A DNA stretch of 64,000 nt, taken from NCBI RefSeq assembly GCF_028830055.1, contig NZ_CP101655.1:4730812-4794811 (forward strand), written 5' to 3'. The stretch is from Pseudomonas serboccidentalis. Its GTDB lineage: Bacteria > Pseudomonadota > Gammaproteobacteria > Pseudomonadales > Pseudomonadaceae. Under the pieces are notes generated by a model that was not told where the DNA came from, made no database searches, and was given only the letters and a program-made list of their open reading frames with translations. The stretch's first letter is position 1. Each line of letters begins with the position of its first letter. The position numbers were made by a program, and so were the translations under genes. Shown in pieces: positions 8,560 to 17,804 of this stretch.

Positions 8560-8640
8560 TGAACACACACTTTTTCACAAAGACCTCCCGGGATTCAATC
8601 GGTGGCAGAATCTCCTGACTTGACTGTTTTGGAGATCACC

Positions 8641-10500
8641 ATGCTTCGTGTGTTTGAACGAAGACTCGACCCTTTCCCGCCTGACGAGGTGCCGCCGCCG
8701 CCCAACGGCCTGGCGAAATTTCTGTGGGCCTGCACTCGTGGGGCCCGCGGTTACATCCTGGCGCTGGCGCTGCTCAGTGCCGCCGTGTCGATCTATGAAG
8801 CGTGGCTGTTTTCCTTCCTCGGCCAGGTCGTGGATCTGCTCTCGACCTGGCAGGCCGGAGGGGAGGCGGCTGTGCAGGAGAGTCGCGTGTTGTGGGGGAT
8901 GGGCATTGTCATGGTGTTCAGTGTCGGGCTGGTGGCGTTGCGCACTATGGTTCAGCATCAGATCCTGGCAATTAACCTGCCGCTGCGCCTGCGCTGGGAC
9001 TTTCACCGGTTGATGCTGCGGCAAAGCCTTTCGTTTTTCTCCGATGAGTTCTCCGGCCGCGTCACTACCAAAGTGATGCAGACGGCGCTGGCAGTGCGTG
9101 ACGTGCTGTTCACCCTGATCGAGATCCTGCCCGGGATCGGCGTGTATTTCATTGCGATCATCGCCCTGGCCGGCGGCTTTGCGCTGAAACTGATGCTGCC
9201 GTTTCTGGCGTGGGTTGTGCTGTTCGGTCTGGCCATGGCGTACTTCGTGCCGCGCCTGGGCAAAGTCGGGCAGGAACAGGCCAACGCGCGTTCGATGATG
9301 ACCGGGCGTATCGCCGACGCGTACACCAACATCACCACGGTCAAGCTGTTCTCCCACTCCAACCGCGAAGCGCACTTCGCCCGGGCGGCGATGGAAGATT
9401 TCAAGCTGACCGGCTTCCGCCAGATGCGTCTGGTCAGCCTGTTCGAGATCGTCAATCAGGCCCTGGTTGTGGGGTTGATCATGTCGGCCGGGGGGTATGC
9501 CCTGTGGCTGTGGCATCAGGGCGATGTCGGCGCCGGTGCCGTGGCGGCGATCACCGCCATGGCGTTGCGGATCAATGGCATGTCGAACTGGATCATGTGG
9601 CAAATGACCTCGCTGTTCGAAAGCATCGGCACCGTCCAGGACGGCATGGCCACCCTGACCCAAGGCACCAAGGTCCAGGACGCGCCGGATGCCGGGGTGC
9701 TGGTCACCACTGGTGGCGCAGTGACTTTCGACAAGGTGAGCTTCAACTACGGCGGCGAACGTCAGGTGCTCGACGGTCTGAGCCTGAGCATCCGTCCCGG
9801 CGAAAAGATCGGTCTGGTGGGCCGCTCGGGCGCCGGCAAATCCACGCTGATCAACTTGCTGCTGCGCTTTTATGACGTCGACAGCGGGGAGATTCGCATC
9901 GACGGGCAAAACATCGCGCACGTCACGCAAGACAGTCTGCGCAGTTGCATCGGCATGGTCACTCAGGACACCTCGCTGCTGCATCGCTCCATTCGCGACA
10001 ACATCGCCTACGGCCGGCCGGATGCGACCGACGCACAAATCCGCCGCGCTGCGGCCAACGCTCAGGCCGATGAATTCATCCGTCAACTCAGCGATCGCCA
10101 GGGCCATACCGGCTACGACACGATGGTAGGCGAGCGGGGGATCAAGTTGTCCGGTGGCCAGCGCCAGCGTGTGGCGATTGCGCGTGTGATGCTGAAAAAC
10201 GCGCCGATCCTGCTGCTGGACGAGGCCACCAGCGCGCTGGATTCGGAAGTCGAAGTGGCGATTCAGGAAAGCCTCGATGACATGATGCAGGGCAAGACCG
10301 TGATCGCGATCGCCCATCGGCTGTCGACGATTGCGGCGATGGACCGCCTGATCGTCATGGACGACGGCCGCATCATCGAACAGGGCACCCACGCTGAATT
10401 GCTGGAGAAGAACGGCGTGTATGCGCGACTCTGGGCGCATCAGAGCGGCGGCTTCCTTGGGGAAGACAAAGGCGTGGTGGAGGCCTTGGATCAGGCGTAA
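8641..10500 (+). CDS. ABC exporter, fused permease and ATP-binding domains (MsbA-like)
   Basis: A half-transporter of 619 residues from the ATG at 8641, which has a GGAG site 6 bp upstream; an in-frame start 39 bp earlier is less well placed. Six predicted membrane helices fill the first half. The ATPase domain has Walker A GRSGAGKST, the signature LSGGQRQR, Walker B ILLLDEATSALD and the switch histidine in IAIAHRLSTI. It should act as a homodimeric exporter in the inner membrane. It follows the siderophore genes and could export the product, but I recall similar transporters as widespread in Pseudomonas, so the link is uncertain. Confidence 0.88.
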   Translation: MLRVFERRLDPFPPDEVPPPPNGLAKFLWACTRGARGYILALALLSAAVSIYEAWLFSFLGQVVDLLSTWQAGGEAAVQESRVLWGMGIVMVFSVGLVALRTMVQHQILAINLPLRLRWDFHRLMLRQSLSFFSDEFSGRVTTKVMQTALAVRDVLFTLIEILPGIGVYFIAIIALAGGFALKLMLPFLAWVVLFGLAMAYFVPRLGKVGQEQANARSMMTGRIADAYTNITTVKLFSHSNREAHFARAAMEDFKLTGFRQMRLVSLFEIVNQALVVGLIMSAGGYALWLWHQGDVGAGAVAAITAMALRINGMSNWIMWQMTSLFESIGTVQDGMATLTQGTKVQDAPDAGVLVTTGGAVTFDKVSFNYGGERQVLDGLSLSIRPGEKIGLVGRSGAGKSTLINLLLRFYDVDSGEIRIDGQNIAHVTQDSLRSCIGMVTQDTSLLHRSIRDNIAYGRPDATDAQIRRAAANAQADEFIRQLSDRQGHTGYDTMVGERGIKLSGGQRQRVAIARVMLKNAPILLLDEATSALDSEVEVAIQESLDDMMQGKTVIAIAHRLSTIAAMDRLIVMDDGRIIEQGTHAELLEKNGVYARLWAHQSGGFLGEDKGVVEALDQA

Positions 10501-10531
10501 GCGAGGAGGGCACACGGCGGGGGCATGTTGA

Positions 10532-10732
10532 GTGCCTCCGCGTGTCGAGTATGAGCTGACGCCGCTGGGCATGGAGCTGTTGTTTCGTATGTCGCCCATC
10601 TGGACCTGGGTAGTCGAGAACGTCGAGGACTTGCGCAAAGCGCGCCGCGCTTTCGACAGTCAGGACGGCAACAAACCTTCATGGCAAATTCCCACGCCGG
10701 TACCGGTCGGTCTATCCCGTCAGAACAAGTGA
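10532..10732 (+). pseudogene. 3' remnant of an HxlR-family regulator gene
   Basis: The 66 codons from GTG 10532 read VPPRVEYELTPLGMELLF and continue with a helical tail. This is the wing and C-terminal dimerisation helix of HxlR/MarR-like regulators, which normally have about 60 further N-terminal residues. Only 31 bp separate it from the ABC exporter stop, with no room for the missing part. Its end overlaps the 3' end of the convergent LysR gene by 21 bp. It looks like a deletion scar, not a functional gene. Confidence 0.7.
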
Positions 10733-11587
10733 CATGTCTGAATACTTGTCACACATGAAGTCGACGAATGCGCGAACCTTTGGCGCTGCGAGCCGCCTGG
10801 AGGTGTGCAAGACCCAAAGCGCTGGTTCTACACCTGACACCGTCCCCCACTGAACCAAATCACCACGAGCGAGTGGGTTCCAGGCGATGGACTGGGGAAT
10901 GAGCGCTGCTCCGCCACCGGCGATAGCGGCATCGCGGACCATCAGCAGCGAAGAAAATCGCATCTTCGGGATCGGCTCCAAGACCAACTGCCCGCCATCA
11001 AGACTCCATTGCGTTGGCTGGAAAGTCGAGGTCACGATAGCGGGAACGGGTCTGATCGCGCCGGCCATCGGCCTTGGAATCTGAGGCGCCGCGACCACGA
11101 TCAGCCGGTCCTTGGCGAAGCACCGGCCGACCAGGCTGCTGTCCGGGCTCGGGTTGATTCGAATGGCGACGTCAAATTGTTCCTCGACCAGATCCACCAT
11201 GCGATCTTCCGACACGACCTCGATGAAGACTTCCGGATAGGCCGCACAGAACTCGGCGCCGATACGTCCCATTGCGAGCTGCGAGAACAAGATCGGAGCA
11301 GCGACTCGCAGGCGTCCGCGAGGCGTTGAAACCCCTTCACGTGCTGCTGCCATGGCATCGGTCACTTCACTCAGCGGGCCTTCGGTTCGAGACATCAGCG
11401 CCTCACCCGCTTCGGTCAGCTTCAGACCCCGTGCGCTGCGCTCAATCAGCCTCACGCCCAGTTGATCTTCAAGGTCGGAGATTCGGCGTGACAAAGTGGC
11501 TTTGGAAATGCCGCTCGCACGGCTTGCCTTACCCAGCCCTTCATTGGTGGCGACGAGGATGAAATCAATCAGCGCATTAAGGTTCAT
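10712..11587 (-). CDS. LysR-family transcriptional regulator
   Basis: A 291-residue protein with an N-terminal LysR helix-turn-helix (ASGISKATLSRRISDLEDQLG, residues 24-44) and a C-terminal substrate-binding domain with RGRLRVAAP at the linker. It is divergent from a quinone oxidoreductase gene 102 bp away, the usual arrangement for a LysR protein that controls its neighbour. Its 3' end overlaps the HxlR remnant, so the last few residues may come from a rearrangement. Confidence 0.88.
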   Translation of the reverse strand: MNLNALIDFILVATNEGLGKASRASGISKATLSRRISDLEDQLGVRLIERSARGLKLTEAGEALMSRTEGPLSEVTDAMAAAREGVSTPRGRLRVAAPILFSQLAMGRIGAEFCAAYPEVFIEVVSEDRMVDLVEEQFDVAIRINPSPDSSLVGRCFAKDRLIVVAAPQIPRPMAGAIRPVPAIVTSTFQPTQWSLDGGQLVLEPIPKMRFSSLLMVRDAAIAGGGAALIPQSIAWNPLARGDLVQWGTVSGVEPALWVLHTSRRLAAPKVRAFVDFMCDKYSDMSLVLTG

Positions 11588-11689
11588 GGTGTTCCATATC
11601 TGAAACGAGGTGTTTGGATTTTGTGGTCTTCGTTTTGTATGTGCAACGGATTAATTTCTTGTCATCGGAACACGATATGAGGAATTCCC

Positions 11690-12625
11690 ATGAACACCCT
11701 TCAACGTGCTGTATTGATACGCGCCTACGGTGGCGCGCAAGCCGCGACAATTGCCAAGATCGAGAAGCCAGCCCCCGAGCAGGGCCAGGTTCTGGTTCGG
11801 GTTCGGGCCGCGGGCGTGAATGGCATCGACTGGAAGGTTCGCGAAGGACATGTGCGCAACGCGTTCGCGCTGCCATTGCCCATCGTATTGGGCGCCGAGA
11901 TGGCCGGAGTGATTGAGACGGTCGGGCCCGGAGCCTCTCGTTTCAGTGTGGGCGACCGTGTCATGGGCGCGATGGGCGCATTGGGCGCTTACGCTGAATT
12001 CGTGACCGTTGATCAAGCGAGTCTTTCCCTGACGCCTGAGAGTCTGGAGGACGTCCATGCGGCCGCCATGCCTGTAGCAGCCGTTGCGGCGTGGAACAGT
12101 CTTCATCACGCGGGGCCGATCCTCGCGGGTCAGCGAATCCTGATTCATGGCGCCGCCGGTGGGCTCGGTGCTTATGCCGTGCAGTACGCCAAGCGGGCGG
12201 GCGCAGAGGTCTTTGCAACGGCAGGCACTGCGGACCTGGATTACGTGCGAAGCCTCGGCGCCGATTTTGTCTTTGACTACCAATCGCAACGTTTCGAAAA
12301 CATCGTCCGCAATATTGACCTGGTGCTCGATTACGTCGGTGGTGAGGTTCTGGATCGGTCATGGCAGGTGTTGGCGCCGGACGGTGTGATTGTCGGCACG
12401 TCCTCTCCCGACATTCTTGCCCGAACGCCGGCGGGTCGCCGTGGCCTCTGGTTCATGAACACGCCTGATCCTCAATTGCTGGAGAAGCTCGCCACGGAAG
12501 TCGCCAACGGCACGCTTCAGTCGAGGATCGGCGACGTTGTTGGCTTTTCTGATATTCCCACGGCGATCGAACGCAATCGCACCGTTTCACGGACGGGCAA
12601 GGTTGTTGCCGATTTCACTCGCTGA
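11690..12625 (+). CDS. NADP-dependent zinc-independent quinone oxidoreductase (MDR family)
   Basis: A 311-residue medium-chain reductase. The N-terminal GroES-like domain has GVNGIDWKVREG and the C-terminal Rossmann domain has the loop ILIHGAAGGLGAYAVQYAK. The zinc ligands of alcohol dehydrogenases are absent, as in the QOR subfamily. It starts after a GAGGAATTCCC ribosome-binding region. It is probably co-transcribed with the NmrA-like gene 32 bp downstream and regulated by the divergent LysR protein. The likely role is reduction of quinones or enones in stress; the substrate cannot be read from sequence. Confidence 0.87.
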   Translation: MNTLQRAVLIRAYGGAQAATIAKIEKPAPEQGQVLVRVRAAGVNGIDWKVREGHVRNAFALPLPIVLGAEMAGVIETVGPGASRFSVGDRVMGAMGALGAYAEFVTVDQASLSLTPESLEDVHAAAMPVAAVAAWNSLHHAGPILAGQRILIHGAAGGLGAYAVQYAKRAGAEVFATAGTADLDYVRSLGADFVFDYQSQRFENIVRNIDLVLDYVGGEVLDRSWQVLAPDGVIVGTSSPDILARTPAGRRGLWFMNTPDPQLLEKLATEVANGTLQSRIGDVVGFSDIPTAIERNRTVSRTGKVVADFTR

Positions 12626-12657
12626 TCCACTCTAAATCCCACGCAGGAGTTTTAAAC

Positions 12658-13527
12658 ATGAGCATTCTGGTTATTGGCGCCACCGGCACCATCGGTTCAC
12701 TGATCACTCAAGGCCTTGCAGACGCGGGCGCCGAGGTCAAAGCCCTTGTGCGCCAAGCGGGCAAGAGGGCGTTTCCGGCTGGCGTGACTGAAGTTGTCGC
12801 AGGCCTCACTGACGTCGCGTCGATGCGCGTTGCGCTTGCGTCGGTGCGTACCCTGTTCCTGCTCAATGCCGTGACGCCCGACGAGGTCACTCAAGCCCTC
12901 ATTACGCTAAACCTGGCTCGTGAAGCGGGTATCGAGCGCATCGTTTATCTCTCGGTGATTCATGCCGACAAATTCACCAATGTCCCGCACTTCACTGGCA
13001 AATATACGGTTGAACGCATGATCGAGAGTCTGGACATGCCTGCCACGATTCTGCGTCCGGCGTACTTCATGCAAAACGACCGCATGGTCCAGCAGACTAT
13101 TCAGAACTACTCGGTTTACCCCATGCCGATCGGCGCGGCGGGCGTGTCGATGATTGACGCGCGCGATATCGCTGATGTCGCGGTCGCAGAACTGCTGCGA
13201 CGCGATAAAGCGCCCACTGCACTGCGCCGTGAAACGCTGGAATTGGTTGGGCCGCACGTGCTCACCGGTGCGTCAGTGGCAAATATCTGGAGCAAAGCAC
13301 TGGGCCGCGAGATCGCCTATGGCGGTGATGACGTGGCCGCTTTCGAAGGACAGCTGGCTTCGTATGGCCCCACCTGGCTGGCTTATGACATGCGTCTGAT
13401 GATGTCGGGTATCCAGAACTTCGGCATGCAATCAGTTGAAGGAACTGTAGAACAGCTTCAGACCCTCATCGGGCACCCACTGCGTACCTATGAAGACTTT
13501 GTGCGCGAGGCCATTTCCGAGGCATAA
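12658..13527 (+). CDS. NmrA-like NAD(P)-binding protein (atypical SDR)
   Basis: A 289-residue protein starting with the Rossmann loop VIGATGTIGS. YLSVIHADKF and LRPAYFMQN follow the NmrA/YtfG pattern of atypical short-chain dehydrogenases. Such proteins act as quinone or azo reductases or as redox-sensing regulators. A ribosome-binding site (GCAGGAG) precedes the ATG. It forms an apparent two-gene operon with the quinone oxidoreductase. Confidence 0.85.
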   Translation: MSILVIGATGTIGSLITQGLADAGAEVKALVRQAGKRAFPAGVTEVVAGLTDVASMRVALASVRTLFLLNAVTPDEVTQALITLNLAREAGIERIVYLSVIHADKFTNVPHFTGKYTVERMIESLDMPATILRPAYFMQNDRMVQQTIQNYSVYPMPIGAAGVSMIDARDIADVAVAELLRRDKAPTALRRETLELVGPHVLTGASVANIWSKALGREIAYGGDDVAAFEGQLASYGPTWLAYDMRLMMSGIQNFGMQSVEGTVEQLQTLIGHPLRTYEDFVREAISEA

Positions 13528-13989
13528 ACCGTCCACGGTGAGTATTGCCTGGCTCAATCGACCGAGCATTTGCGAGCTGGGCAAGACCTTGGAAGCTGCT
13601 GGAACCCGTCGTGCGGCGTCAGGAGTAATTTCCGTATTTCGCCGAGGGCTTGTGACCTTAAACAGTTGATAGTAGCCGGTGTTGAGCGGCCGCTTCTCAC
13701 CGATAGCCACCATTCGTGACCGGCAGTCATCCGCCAGCAGCGGACGTTCATATGAATGATCGCTATCGACTCAAGGCAGCTTTTCCGGTAGTCATCAGGT
13801 AAGGAGTTTTTGAGCAGATTGTCGGCACTGATCTGATCATGCAGGCACGTGAAGGGTTATGCATCAGTAGAAGATTTCCCAGAAAAATGGAAGGCGATTA
13901 CTGAGCTAGCCTTCCCAGACTTCAGCACCTATCAAGGGCACGCCGACATAGCGCCGCACTTGAGGGCGTGCGTTAGCAGAGATCGATAA
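13528..13989. other. 462-bp intergenic stretch with a degenerate repeat-like element
   Basis: No convincing gene was found. Around 13681-13752 the bases GCGGCCGCTTCT and AGCAGCGGACGTTCAT flank a partly self-complementary core. This resembles an extragenic element I remember as common in Pseudomonas (halves built on GCGGACGTTCA). A 46-codon open frame from GTG 13849 to 13989 has plausible codons but no recognisable family, and may be a gene remnant. Confidence 0.4.
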
Positions 13990-13995
13990 GTGACT

Positions 13996-14430
13996 ATGAC
14001 GGTACGTCCCGCAACCGACAGTGACCGAACAACCCTGTTTAACCTGCATCGAGCCGTTTTCTACGATCACATCGAGAAAATATGGGGCTGGGAGGAAAAT
14101 TGGCAGCGTTCTAACTTCGCTGCAGAATTTGCATGCACAGTCACTTCAGTTATCGAGTTCAATGGCCAGATGGTTGGTTACGTTCAAGTTCTGGACAAGG
14201 AGGATCGAATCCATGTTCAGAACATCGCTGTTTCACCCAAGTTCCAAGGCAAGGGCATTGGCACCCGCATTTTGAAGGAACTCCAGTTGCAAGCCTCAGC
14301 GCGCCATGTGCCTTTGCAACTGGGGGTTTTCCGAACGAACGCATTGGCGCGCAAACTCTATGAAAGCCTGGGCTTTCGCCAGACTGGTGAAACCACCACT
14401 CACATCGAAATGGCCTGGACAGCGAGCTGA
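13996..14430 (+). CDS. GNAT-family N-acetyltransferase
   Basis: A 144-residue acetyltransferase from ATG 13996; a GTG six bases earlier is an alternative. Motif A of the GNAT fold, IAVSPKFQGKGIGTRIL, forms the acetyl-CoA pyrophosphate loop, and RKLYESLGFRQTGE is the conserved C-terminal region. The acceptor substrate is unknown. It stands alone, convergent with the reductase gene at 14545-15165. Confidence 0.85.
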   Translation: MTVRPATDSDRTTLFNLHRAVFYDHIEKIWGWEENWQRSNFAAEFACTVTSVIEFNGQMVGYVQVLDKEDRIHVQNIAVSPKFQGKGIGTRILKELQLQASARHVPLQLGVFRTNALARKLYESLGFRQTGETTTHIEMAWTAS

Positions 14431-14544
14431 AATATGGCCTGAGATGCGCCGGGGGCAAGTAATGGGTTGAATACAGAACCCAAAACGACCCCCAGCGTGG
14501 CGAGTTGTATGGCGCGTGGAGCAGCCGGTGAGGGGGGCGTCGAT

Positions 14545-15165
14545 TCAACCAATATCGACGTGCAAAGCGAGGTCCCAAGAGGCCGCGCCATTTTTTGCCA
14601 GGCCGATCATCATCAGGCCAAGCGCCTCGAGCGTCTGGGCCATGTACAGGCCACCGACATCCAACGGACGTAGCCCGAGACTTTCGATGAACGTCGAGAC
14701 GCGCGTCTTGGCCTCTTGATTGTCGGCGGCGATGAACGCGTCGAGGGCGCCGCCCCTGGCAAGCACGTGGCCGAAAAGGGTGTTGAATGCCTTCACCACA
14801 TGCGCGTTGGCGGGGGCGATCCTGGCGATCTCCTGCGCCCCCGAACTTCCGGCGGGGGAGACGAGGCCCTTGAGGTCCGGAGCCGCGGTGTTGGTGATGT
14901 CGATGATCACCTTGCCGTCGAGCGCGGCGCCGTAATCGGCCACCACCAACGCCGCAGCGGTGTACGGCACGGCGAGGATGACGATGTCGCCGGCCGGCGT
15001 GGCGCCGTACGTCCCGGTGATCGCGCCGGCTGCGAGCTTGTCGGCCAACGCCTGCGCCTTGGCGGGCGCGCGGTTGATCACCTCAACGGTGTATCCAGCC
15101 TGGGCGGCACGACGGGCGATCGCCGTCGCCATGCCTCCTGTTCCGATGATGCTGATAGTGCTCAT
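14545..15165 (-). CDS. NADPH-dependent F420 reductase-like protein
   Basis: A 206-residue Rossmann protein beginning MSTISIIGTGGMATAIARRA. Together with VILAVPYTA, VIIDITNT and VKAFNTLF this gives the pattern of the F420:NADPH oxidoreductase/YrfF-like family. Pseudomonads lack F420, so the usual reading is a generic NADP-binding oxidoreductase. It begins 15 bp after the stop of the upstream SDR gene, so the pair is an operon, probably under the divergent HxlR regulator. GC content looks higher than in its neighbours, which could mean acquisition from elsewhere. Confidence 0.82.
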   Translation of the reverse strand: MSTISIIGTGGMATAIARRAAQAGYTVEVINRAPAKAQALADKLAAGAITGTYGATPAGDIVILAVPYTAAALVVADYGAALDGKVIIDITNTAAPDLKGLVSPAGSSGAQEIARIAPANAHVVKAFNTLFGHVLARGGALDAFIAADNQEAKTRVSTFIESLGLRPLDVGGLYMAQTLEALGLMMIGLAKNGAASWDLALHVDIG

Positions 15166-15180
15166 GGGTTATCTCCAAAT

Positions 15181-16146
15181 TCAGGCGGCAGGGAAGTAGT
15201 GGCCATTGTCCATATCGGCAAACAGGCCGGGCTGCGTGGGTGTCCAGCCGAGCATCTGGCGCGTGATGTCGTTCGACGCCGGGGTGTCCAGCGTCACCAG
15301 GTTGGCGAGGAAACCGAAGAACCCCGGCCCCATCATCACGTCCACGGGAATCGACACGACGGGCAGGTTCAGACGGCTGCCAATGGCCTGCGCGAGCTCG
15401 CGGTAGGGGATAGCCCCTTCGGCAACCGCGTGCCAGTACCTGCCCGCGGGACTCTTCTCCAGCGCCAGACGGAACAGGGTCGCGAGGTCACGGGCATGCA
15501 CGGCCGCCCACCGGTTGGTGCCGTCGCCGGGGAAGCCGACCACGCCCTTTTCCTTGGCTTGCCCGATCAGGACCTGCAGGAAACCGGCCTTGTCGGCTGC
15601 GCTGTGCATGATTTCGGCAATGCGCACCACGGAAGTGCGCACGCCGCGCTCGGCGAGACCGATGGCGGTGAGCTCGACGATGTTACGAACCCGTAGCGAG
15701 CCCTTGTATTGATCGCCAGCCGCCGAGAGCGCCGGATCCTCTTCGGTCGCCGGTCGGTTCTGGAGCGGCCCGGGAACCGGCCAACCCTCGTTGGTTGCCG
15801 AGCCGATGCTGCCCGACACGACCAGCGGCTTTCCGGTTCCAGCCAGCGCATCACCGTAGGCGAGCATGATCTGGACTTCCGCTGCGGCAACAGCGTCGAT
15901 CCCGCCGACCGGAAGCAGGTCTTGCCGGTGCGCGACGTGGATCACGCCGTCGGCGGCTGCAGCCGCCTCCTTGAGACCATCGAGATCATTGAGATCACCG
16001 CGACGCACCTTTGCGCCGAGCGCAGTGAGCACCTGCGCCGAGCTGTCAGATCGGGCCAGCGCGGTGACCTCGTGGCCGGCGGCGAGAAGGTCGGAAATGA
16101 TGTACGGACCGGAATGGCCGGTCCCGCCAGTGACGAATACGTGCAT
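15181..16146 (-). CDS. Extended SDR-family oxidoreductase
   Basis: A 321-residue NAD-dependent epimerase/dehydratase-like protein. It opens MHVFVTGGTGHSGPYI, which gives the GxxGxxG cofactor loop, and has GVIHVAHR and VVSGSIGS. The ATG at 16146 has a GGAG site and matches the family start; a longer frame to 16296 adds 50 residues unlike the family. It is divergent from an HxlR regulator, with operator-like palindromes between them, and is followed at once by the F420-reductase-like gene. Confidence 0.85.
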   Translation of the reverse strand: MHVFVTGGTGHSGPYIISDLLAAGHEVTALARSDSSAQVLTALGAKVRRGDLNDLDGLKEAAAAADGVIHVAHRQDLLPVGGIDAVAAAEVQIMLAYGDALAGTGKPLVVSGSIGSATNEGWPVPGPLQNRPATEEDPALSAAGDQYKGSLRVRNIVELTAIGLAERGVRTSVVRIAEIMHSAADKAGFLQVLIGQAKEKGVVGFPGDGTNRWAAVHARDLATLFRLALEKSPAGRYWHAVAEGAIPYRELAQAIGSRLNLPVVSIPVDVMMGPGFFGFLANLVTLDTPASNDITRQMLGWTPTQPGLFADMDNGHYFPAA

Positions 16147-16279
16147 GTTGAAGCTCCAGGTAAGTGATGTGCTACAGGCGCACTCAGCCGAAGAGACTGA
16201 CGCCGATGGAGAAATGGGTGTGCTTGACGGAGTGGGCGTTCCGGCGATTGCGTTCAACCTGCGAGCCATGCTGGTCTTT

Positions 16280-16300
16280 TCACTTTTAAAAAGCAAGTGA
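16280..16300. promoter_or_regulatory. Second, degenerate HxlR-type operator
   Basis: An imperfect 21-bp inverted repeat with halves TCACTTTTA and AGCAAGTGA, the same length as the perfect site 32 bp to the right. The outer ACTT/AAGT core is shared by both sites. Confidence 0.45.
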
Positions 16301-16311
16301 TCTGCGTAAAT

Positions 16312-16332
16312 TTACTTGCACGCTGCAAGTAA
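16312..16332. promoter_or_regulatory. Perfect inverted repeat, likely HxlR operator
   Basis: The halves TTACTTGCA and TGCAAGTAA are perfect inverse complements separated by CGC. The site ends 15 bp before the HxlR start and lies in the divergent spacer to the SDR gene. This is what is expected for an autoregulating HxlR-family protein, whose sites often carry a TTACTT/AAGTAA-like core. Confidence 0.7.
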
Positions 16333-16347
16333 TGCTAAGATCCGGCC

Positions 16348-16800
16348 ATGAAAAAACTATCGAAAGAAGACATTCGCTCCCATTGCGCTGTGAACTATGG
16401 CGTTGAGATTTTTGGCGACCGATGGTCGCTGCTGATCATTCGCGACATCGTTTTCGTGGGTAAGAAAACGTATGGCCAGTTCCTGAAATCGGAAGAGGGC
16501 ATCGCGTCCAACGTCCTTGCTTCCCGCCTTGCCTTTCTCGAGGGGCAAGGCGTTCTGTCGAAAGCACCCAACCCCGACGACCGGCGCAAGGATTTCTACA
16601 CGCTGACGGAGAAAGGCCTGGATCTCATTCCCATCGTCCTCAACATCGTGCTTTGGAGCGCGAAGCACGATTCGAAGTCATACGCACGGGACCTCGGTGA
16701 GTTCGTGACTCGACTAAGTCAGAACCCAACGCAGGTGAGTGAGGAATTGAAGGCGCTGGTGCGCAATGGCGGATGCATGTTTCCTGAGAGCCAGGCGTGA
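16348..16800 (+). CDS. HxlR-family transcriptional regulator
   Basis: A 150-residue winged-helix regulator. The characteristic CAVNYGVEIFGDRWSLLIIR is followed by the recognition helix region (GIASNVLASRLAFLEGQGVL) and the wing (RKDFYTLTEKG). One cysteine (about residue 12) sits at the position used for quinone or aldehyde sensing in HypR/QorR-type members. It probably represses itself and the divergent SDR plus reductase pair through the palindromes at 16280-16332. Confidence 0.9.
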   Translation: MKKLSKEDIRSHCAVNYGVEIFGDRWSLLIIRDIVFVGKKTYGQFLKSEEGIASNVLASRLAFLEGQGVLSKAPNPDDRRKDFYTLTEKGLDLIPIVLNIVLWSAKHDSKSYARDLGEFVTRLSQNPTQVSEELKALVRNGGCMFPESQA

Positions 16801-16901
16801 GCTAGACGGCGGGCGCTGTCCTGTCGTGTTGCACGCCAGAGAAAAAGTGATCGCTGCCACTCGCCAGGGCTTTGCGCCCTGGCGTCCCTCAGAGCGTGTC
16901 T

Positions 16902-17804
16902 TCAAGCAGTCTCTACAACCCTGCGCACATCCCCCAACGAATCGCGCTGCATCGACTGCAGGTTTTTCTCGATGGTTTCGCACAGGGCTTCCATCTGGAT
17001 CTGGTGTTCGCTATGGCGAAACGGGCTTTGCAGGTCGGTGCCGATGCGTTCGATGGCCAGCAGCATAAAGCCCACCACCGTCGAGGCGAGCGGGGTGAAC
17101 CAACCCAGCGATTCCACCAGGCCCACCGGCACAATCAGGCAGAACAGCGAAATAAACAGGCGCGGGAAATACACGTAAGGGTAGGGCAGCGGGGTATTGG
17201 CGATGCGCTCCATCCCGCCCTGGCTGTTGGACAGATCGACCATCGTCGATTCCAGCCGTGCCAGACGAATGCTGTCCAGGCGCCCGGCCTTGTATTCCCG
17301 GGCCAGCAAGGACGCAGAACCGGTGAGGATGTCGTTGGAAAAGTTGTTGGTGGTGCCGCTGCGGGCGAACTCATCCGCCGGGATGAAGGCGCGGACTTCC
17401 TCCGGGCAAGGCTGGCCTTGCAGATGCGCCGCGAGGCAATTGACATACGCTACATGGCGGCGCAACAGCGTCGCCTTGAGCGGATTCACTTCGCTATCGG
17501 GGTCATCCAGCAGCGTCAGCACCTGCCGGGCGAAGCTGCGGGAGCTGTTGATCATCGTGCCCCACAACGTTCGCGCTTCCCACCAACGGTTGTAGGCACT
17601 GCTGTTGCGGAAACTGATCAACACCACCAGCGCCGACCCGAGCAATGTCAGGGGCATCAGCGGCAGATTGATCTTGGCGTTGAGAAACAACATGAAGTCG
17701 ACGGTGACGGCGATGTCCCAGAGCAACAACCAGAACAGCGACCAGCCGACATAGCCCATGGTTTTGATGATCAAACGGTATTTTTTGGCGATGGCAGCTT
17801 TCAA
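16902..17804 (-). CDS. Bestrophin-family (UPF0187) membrane protein
   Basis: A 300-residue protein with four hydrophobic segments. SSAYNRWWEARTLWG and LGWFTPLASTVVGFML are typical of the bacterial bestrophin family. Bestrophins form pentameric ion channels; bacterial members studied so far conduct cations or anions. It appears monocistronic. The substrate is not predictable here. Confidence 0.88.
   Translation of the reverse strand: MKAAIAKKYRLIIKTMGYVGWSLFWLLLWDIAVTVDFMLFLNAKINLPLMPLTLLGSALVVLISFRNSSAYNRWWEARTLWGTMINSSRSFARQVLTLLDDPDSEVNPLKATLLRRHVAYVNCLAAHLQGQPCPEEVRAFIPADEFARSGTTNNFSNDILTGSASLLAREYKAGRLDSIRLARLESTMVDLSNSQGGMERIANTPLPYPYVYFPRLFISLFCLIVPVGLVESLGWFTPLASTVVGFMLLAIERIGTDLQSPFRHSEHQIQMEALCETIEKNLQSMQRDSLGDVRRVVETA

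Noticed and set aside
8575..10638. A 687-codon open frame opposite the ABC exporter gene
   Set aside because: It is antisense to a gene with all ABC motifs, is rich in H, Q, R and D as expected from the complement of GC-rich codons, and matches no family.
16147..16296. N-terminal extension of the SDR gene by 50 codons
   Set aside because: The extension has no family match and would place the start inside the regulatory palindromes; ATG 16146 has a GGAG site and begins with the Rossmann motif.
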